Source: Pholiota molesta (Eukaryota > Basidiomycota > Agaricomycetes > Agaricales > Strophariaceae). Taken from it: 48,245 nt of DNA. Under the pieces are notes generated by a model. The model was not told the DNA's origin and did no database searches. It was given only the letters and a program-made list of their open reading frames with translations. The stretch's first letter is position 1, and the number at the start of each line of letters is the position of its first letter. The stretch spans positions 1-48,245 of the forward strand of contig JACGCK010000294.1 in assembly GCA_014925825.1 (NCBI GenBank), in the 5' to 3' direction. Positions 42,901-48,245 of this stretch are shown here, piece by piece. The position numbers and the translations under genes are program-made.

Positions 42901-45032
42901 GGCATGCCGGTGGGCGGAGATGTTGGAGCGGTATATGCGCGGGACGGTGAACGTGCGCTCGGCGAGCGGCAGCGGGAGCGTGCGCGGCAGGGTGACGGTG
43001 GAGCCGTAGGGGCCGGTGTATGCGGCGCGCGGGTCCTGGAGGAAGTGCCAGCCTTCAGGAAATTCGGGCGGGTCGAGGTCGAACAGAGGTGAATTGTCGA
43101 CGTGGGTGGAGTTGGGGATGACCGCGCAGAAATGGGTTAAATGGGATATAGCAGAATGAAGCGTAAGGCAAGCACTATGGAAAAGTTAGTATAAACAACG
43201 AAACAAATGAGAAGAAAGCGGAAACACACCCAGTCGACTCAACCCTAAACTCCAGCTCTTCGTCTTCCTCCTCCTCTTCCATCACCACATCCTCCGCTTC
43301 CTCCAAAATTAGATCCCGACTCGGATCATTATACGCCTCGCGCATGCGCATCTCCAGCGCAACCCACTTCTCCGCATCCTCCCGTCCACTCCCCTCCTCG
43401 AACATCATCGTAAACGTACTCCGCCTCTTCCTCGCGCGGCCCTTGCTCTGCGCCCAGCTCGCCATATTCGGCGGCAGGTCCCAGCGCACGACGCTCCCGC
43501 ACGCCTGGATGTCGATACCCTCCTCCGCGACCGCCGTGCTGATGATCAGGTCCTTCGCGCCCGCCTTAAACTCCGCAAGCACCGCGTCCTGCGGCGCCTC
43601 GCGCACGAGGCTGCGCGTGATGTCCATCATCGCGTGCCGGTGCGCCGAGTCCGACGTGCCCTGCAGCGTGCCGACGCTGAACGCGCCCGCCGTCTGCGGG
43701 TGGTGCCGCAGCACCTCCGCGAGCGCGAGCACCGCGTCGCGCCGCTGCACGAACACGATGCACGAGTACGCCTCGCCCTGCGCGTCCGCGTCCGCCTGCT
43801 CCGCGAGCACGCACGCGATCAGCGCCTGCGTCTTGTCCGACACGTCGTCCGCGATGTCCTCGGGGTAGTACGACACTGGCGACACGACGACCTGCTCGAG
43901 GATCCCGAGCAGGTACGCCTTTTCGCTCTTCTTCCACGTCATCATCATCGTGTTGTACGGGTTCGCAGCGGCCTTGGCGCGGTCGATCACGCGCCACACG
44001 AACCAGTCCGCGGCCCAGGGCCCGATGTCCGCGCAGATGTCGTACGCCGCGCGCCGGAAATCCGCGAGGCCCTTGTGCGTGAACGAGTTCTGCTTCGAGA
44101 TGACCTTGGACAGCTTCTGGTCCGTGCGCGTGTATTCGGACGAGCCGGGAGCCATGCGCGCGAGCTGCGAGCGCAGGTTTTTGACATAGGGGTCGTCCTC
44201 GATGTCCAAGGTAGCGATAACGGAATCGAGAGCGGCGAGGTTGGTGGAGAACGGATTGGCTTCTGGTGGCTGGTACATGATGTGCTTGAAGATGGGGGGA
44301 TGAACGTAGGTAGCGAGCTCGGCGCGATTTCGGCGTGGGGCGCGGATTGTGCAATCCAGATTGGTTTCGATAGTTCTGAATGCTTTCTCTACGTTTCCGC
44401 CGTAAATCGGGCTCGCGGTTAAACCTAGCACCATCGGGCGCACGGGCCCGTCAGCATTCGCTGTCCTCGGTGGCAGAGCCTGATAGAATTCTTGCATAAT
44501 CCGGTTGTATGGGTGATTGTCGACGGCGTGGTGCGCCTCGTCGAACACGAGCAGACTGATGTCACGCCCGAGCGAGATATAGCCGTGGCGAAGGGCGTCG
44601 AGGAAAACCTGTGGCGTACTGACGACGATGCGGTGTGTGCTCAGCACGCGCTCCCAAAGCGCCGCGTTCTTCCACTGATCAGGCTCGTTTGCGCCAGAAA
44701 CCATCCCAACGGAAACTGGGAGGTACGTTTGGATGACGGCCTTCTGTTGGTCGCACAAGGCGACAGTGGGGGCGAAGAACCAGGCGAGCTGCTGGCATTA
44801 ATCAGGGGCTAGACGAAGGGTCGATGGACAGACACACCTTGGTGGGCTCTCTCTCCATTTCGTGCTTCATTCGCAGAACGGCAATAAGCGTCTTCCCCGA
44901 CCCCGTGTCTAGCGCGATGATGATGTTCCGACGCAGGCTTTCGTCGAGCATCTCTTGCTGGTACCCGCGCGCCGGAGGCATCTCGGATATCTGGGTGGGT
45001 CCATTCTGGGGTGCGGCATCCTGTATCTCCAT
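39930..45032 (-). CDS. Dicer-like ribonuclease III
   Basis: Cuts double-stranded RNA into small RNAs for RNA silencing. Five exons, 45032-44838, 44791-43230, 43174-41490, 41417-41109 and 41053-39930, give 1,624 residues with every phase matching and no frame break. In order: DExD/H helicase with motif I (ALDTGSGKT), DEAH box (FDEAHH), motif III-type LTASP and motif VI (SKGRARKR) over about residues 20-540; an acidic linker; the Dicer dimerisation domain (about 580-700); a PAZ-position region without a clear PAZ; the first RNase III domain ([13 protein letters not shown]) near residue 1090; the second ([15 protein letters not shown]) near 1370; and a C-terminal basic segment with a dsRNA-binding-like fold ([10 protein letters not shown]) ending in lysine-rich [17 protein letters not shown]. 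The catalytic Glu and Asp are present in both RNase III domains. The start is the first ATG before the helicase. Which of several Dicer paralogues it is cannot be said. Confidence 0.95.
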
Positions 45033-45204
45033 AACTCTAAGATGAGAGGGAAAGGAAGAAAGAGGGAAGATCGAACCATGCAGCTTGATAACGCAATTTT
45101 GGGCGCTTATCCGTCGATCAAAGGGGTCAGGTGGGTGATCAGTCGGAACCGCAGCACGTTGTCAATGGTATTTTTGCTTCGCATTGATCTTTCGGGGAAT
45201 AGGA

Positions 45205-45371
45205 GCTTCCACGTCCACGTCCTCGTTCTTACCGCCGTTCATCTCCAGCCTCATGGGCACAAGCCGACAGCACTGAATCGACCAAAATACCACCGAAATG
45301 CCAAGAATTTACAACGTGTCCGTGGATTGGAAACAGATCGTCGGATGTGAATGGCGAGATCAGCAAGATCG
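45205..45371 (+). repeat. Direct repeat, left copy
   Basis: About 160 bp, closely similar to 46483-46635 in the same orientation (both contain ACCAAAATACCACCGAAATGCCAAG). It lies just upstream of the Dicer gene. The two copies flank the QTRT2 fragment. Confidence 0.85.
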
Positions 45372-45715
45372 TGATAGCCTGCTGCTGTGAGCGTGATGCT
45401 GAGCGGAGAGGAGAGGAGATCCACACACCTGGGCGCTGGGCGCCGTCCGCACGAGCTAAATACCGACGCTCGCCCGATGTGCGCCGATGTCGTCCAGCCG
45501 TTTGTCGCAGCGGCCAGCGCTCGCGGGGTGTTGTCCCGCCGCTGTGCACCGCCGTTGCTCGAGTCGATCCGTTGTCGTCCAAGCCCCCTCGTATATCCCA
45601 ACGTCGCCGCCACGGTGTTGAGTACGCTCCGGTGTCCGAAGATTGAGCGGGTCTGCGGATCGCAGCCGCAGTGCTTGGTTGCAGCAGGGCGTTGCGGCGC
45701 CGCCATGTTGCTTCA

Positions 45716-46300
45716 CTTCTGTGAGCGCGATGCTGGAAGGAGGAAAGATGAGATGAGATCGACGCACCTAAGCACTCCGCGCTGTCGGTGCTGCTTAGTT
45801 TCGCTGGCGGTGGTAGCGGTAGTGGCAGTAGCAGTGGTATTACCAACGCCGGGCTGGGCAGGGGTATCCGGCGCTTGTGGCGTCTTTGACTGTTTGCTGG
45901 CGCCGGATGCAGGGCCAAGCAGGCTGGCCACCCACGCCGCGGAGCGCTCGATGCTCTTCTTGAGCCGCTTCTGCGAGTACGGCAGGTCCGTGAACAGCGT
46001 GTCCGAGAGCGCGAACGCGACGTCGGGCTGGTATTGCTCCGTGTACGCGCGCCAGTCCGCGGGCGAGACCTACATATCGCGTATTATAGGGTTAGTTCAA
46101 CTATCGGTTCGTTGTACGTCAAGGGATGCAGACGCACCTTCCGTACGCCGCATAGGCCGTAGGCGCAGACGCGGGCGTTCCCGTTCGGGGGCATCTCGCG
46201 CGCGTTGTGCGGGTCGTGTAACGACATCGAGATGATGTGCTTGTCGGGCACGAAGCCGAGGAACGTGTGCGGGGGATGTGGGTTGGACGGGCTATTCCGC
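45716..46300 (-). pseudogene. Fragment of queuine tRNA-ribosyltransferase accessory subunit (QTRT2)
   Basis: QTRT2 pairs with the catalytic subunit to place queuine in tRNA. A minus-strand exon (46300-46138) reads HTFLGFVPDKHIISMSLHD, REMPPNGNARV and GLCGVRK. It joins through a 68-nt intron (46137-46070) to VSPADWRAYTEQYQPDVAFALSDTLFTD and KRLKKSIERSAAWVASLLGP. These match the TGT-family accessory subunit pattern. The N-terminal third is only partly visible (a PPVPTLQ motif in another frame at about 46305), and the C-terminal two thirds, including the zinc-binding cysteines, are missing. After 45768 the sequence turns into low-complexity repeats with duplicated CATCGCGCTCACAG-like segments. 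It looks like a truncated, non-functional copy. Confidence 0.65.
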
Positions 46301-46482
46301 TTGCAGGGTGGGTACCGGGGGGTTGTGTCCTAAACTGCGTGAGAGAGGTATAGGAATGGGTAGGCGCGAAGTGGGCGTGATGGTATACGGGTCCGGATAT
46401 GTCCTGGTACGCCGAAGCTGCGCTGATGTCGTCCAAGGGATGTCCTCGCGGTGACTGAGGCACGTTGTAGGCTTCGAGAGGG

Positions 46483-46635
46483 GCTTCCACGTCGACCTCC
46501 ACGTTCTTACTCCAGCCTCGCTGGCACAAGCCGACAGGACTGAATCTACCAAAATACCACCGAAATGCCAAGGATTTACGACGCGTCCGTAAATTGGAAA
46601 GAGAACGTCGGATGTGGGCGGCGAGGTCAGCAACG
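46483..46635 (+). repeat. Direct repeat, right copy
   Basis: Partner of 45205-45371. Its left part merges with the QTRT2 fragment's upstream frame, so the duplication probably arose with a local rearrangement of the QTRT2 gene. Confidence 0.85.
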
Positions 46636-47219
46636 TCAACAAGGGCGCGAGTAAGGCGGGCTTACGTGACATGGGGAGTATGAGGCAGATGCTCACCGTC
46701 GCTCAACCACAAATTGTTCTGCTGCGCCACTGCATGTCATGCAGGAAACCTCCCAATCAGAACACGAGCGTTGTTAAAATGAGCTGTGCTGATAAGGGGT
46801 CGTACTCTGGTCGTACTCTTCTGCCCATGGTGATGCACAGATTAGTTGTCGGGTTCGCAACTGGTGGTGAGAGGGACAGGTTCATACCGCCCCTAAATTA
46901 CATCAGCAAAAAAGTTCACGCGCACGTGTTTTCCGCAAGATCAACTTTTCTATCAGCTCGGTTGGCCCATCTGCGATCTATTACTTAGTATGCAAGTAGC
47001 TTCGTCTGGTGCTGGTTCTGTGATCACTGGATTCACGCCAGTCTTTCATGTGCGGTCCTTCTGGCGCAGTTTCGGGCTTTCGTACGCTTCCCGCCTCCCA
47101 GTCGGGCCAATTAATCTCGTCTCCATTGATGCAGGCAAGGGAATACACACTTCAAAATTCATAATTCCGCTACTTGACGGCCAGGAACGACGGACGACTT
47201 TCACATCATATTCGAGTAT
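46636..47219. other. Intergenic
   Basis: No supported gene; short plus-strand frames only, without motifs. Contains the probable 3' flank of the gene at 47220. Confidence 0.4.
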
Positions 47220-47981
47220 TCATACCATCTTCGTTGTACTCCAACTACCGGCAGGCAACCATCCCAGACGCTCCTTTGAGCACTTGTCGAAAAGTGCGTT
47301 CGAAGCAGCGGCATACTTTCTCTTATCATAGTCTCCTTTCGCATAGCCATGAGCGCGGAGTGCTGCCACGATACTTGCTCGGCCCAAGGCTGTCACATCG
47401 CGGTTGGGTATAGCGTCCATGATAACGATATATCTGACCGGGAATTTCTTGAAACGGAAGAACCATCCACGGTTAGCGCCTTCGCGCTTCAACGTGGTCA
47501 GGTAGCCCAGAATCATGGGGTCTGTGCCGAACAAAATATCTTTCGCCGTCCGCGCAACCAAATTCCATTCGCCGTGTCCTTCTGGACGCGATACATGAAG
47601 CGGGGCCTCGAAGTTGCGTGCACGCAATTGGGGAATGGGATCGCCCGATAGGGATGGTCCATAAACCTCGACCTCTTGACCAGGATCTGTCTCGGACCGA
47701 ATCATAACTTGGAAAAGATCAGGTCGAGCCTTCAGTTCACGGGAAAGCTTCTGTGAATGCATCAGGCTCATGGCGCACTGCTCCAAACATATACGATCTG
47801 TGTTATCTGGACCCAAGTGCGATTTCCGGGGTTGCGTGGCGAGCGGAGAGTAGGGCACAGCGCGATTTCGGATCCAGGTGGTTTCGGAGTTGAAAGCATG
47901 TCGGTTATATAACGCCAGATAGCGAGAGATGGCTGCGATATCCCGGGGCCATGCGGCAAAATGACGGGGAAGGATACAACC
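47220..47981 (-). CDS. Unrecognised protein, 5' end not fixed
   Basis: One open frame from a likely splice acceptor (CTCTAG at 47987-47982) to a stop at 47220, about 250 residues. It includes HFAAWPRDIAAISRYLALYNRH, then SRELKARPDLFQVMIRSET, then GWFFRFKKFPVRYIVIMDAIP and a basic C-terminal part (GYAKGDYDKRKYAAASNALFDKC). The composition is clearly protein-like. No family is recognised. The upstream exon would be to the right of 47981; a frame there (HLSRDIENRFVRLCHSYDDL, about 48055-48000) may be part of it. If so the gene continues to or past the window edge. Confidence 0.6.
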   Translation of the reverse strand, partial: GCILPRHFAAWPRDIAAISRYLALYNRHAFNSETTWIRNRAVPYSPLATQPRKSHLGPDNTDRICLEQCAMSLMHSQKLSRELKARPDLFQVMIRSETDPGQEVEVYGPSLSGDPIPQLRARNFEAPLHVSRPEGHGEWNLVARTAKDILFGTDPMILGYLTTLKREGANRGWFFRFKKFPVRYIVIMDAIPNRDVTALGRASIVAALRAHGYAKGDYDKRKYAAASNALFDKCSKERLGWLPAGSWSTTKMV

Positions 47982-47989
47982 CTAGAGCG

Positions 47990-48245
47990 CCGAAAGAAAG
48001 AACAGATATCAAGTCGTCATAGCTGTGGCAGAGGCGCACAAATCGATTCTCAATGTCGCGGGAAAGGTGACAGTAATGTCGAACAAGCGCTTGTGTGTAC
48101 AAATCAGTGCGATGACATATACCCTAGCGAGACCAATACATACAAACCATACCTCATTCGACGTCCTCTTCGAGTGAGCGACATTATATATCCATCCATC
48201 GAGGATCTTTATTCGATTTCTCTCATAAATCATACGCATTAGATG
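47990..48245. other. Right edge, possible upstream exon
   Basis: Contains the HLSRDIENRF-type minus-strand frame mentioned above; no start codon could be assigned. Nothing else is seen. Confidence 0.25.

Overview
This is a stretch of a filamentous basidiomycete genome, most likely an agaricomycete (mushroom-forming class). The evidence is the many 50-70 nt GT-AG introns, a peptidyl-Lys metalloendopeptidase of the Grifola/Pleurotus type, a Dicer with agaricomycete-like architecture, a chromodomain Ty3/gypsy element and a Crypton-like tyrosine recombinase. The species cannot be named from the sequence alone.

Layout. (1) 1-4636: two minus-strand coiled-coil protein genes; the left one runs off the window. 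(2) 5085-6407: a complete plus-strand secreted M35 peptidyl-Lys metalloendopeptidase with five exons. (3) 7718-18256: a 10.5-kb Ty3/gypsy chromovirus on the minus strand with two identical 180-bp LTRs, a very large Gag, a Pol with several single-base frame breaks, an altered reverse transcriptase active site (YLDN), and an unrecognised, probably spliced third gene between pol and the 3' LTR. (4) 18684-21241: a minus-strand AT-hook/tyrosine-recombinase gene of Crypton type. (5) About 21600-35900: a repeat-rich region of decayed, related units, interrupted by a minus-strand F-box gene (29112-30972), three tandem ~530-bp repeats (31115-32650) and a nested pair of long-inverted-repeat elements (32895-34206). 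Four diverged copies of a ~150-nt sequence with conserved fold-back arms lie here. (6) 35900-39910: a tandem segmental duplication carrying two paralogous small secreted-protein genes. (7) 39930-45032: a complete five-exon Dicer gene. (8) 45205-46635: a fragment of a queuine tRNA-ribosyltransferase accessory subunit (QTRT2) gene between two ~160-bp direct repeats. (9) 47220-47981: an unrecognised minus-strand gene.

The most unusual items are the four-copy fold-back family, where paired arms vary together between copies, and the extra gene of the retrotransposon. Single-base losses in homopolymers break the frames of several otherwise well-preserved genes. They are absent from the 4.9-kb Dicer coding sequence, so they may be local assembly errors or real decay. 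Nothing directly links the genes functionally. The only reasonable thread is genome defence: a Dicer gene sits next to long inverted repeats and fold-back sequences that could yield double-stranded RNA.
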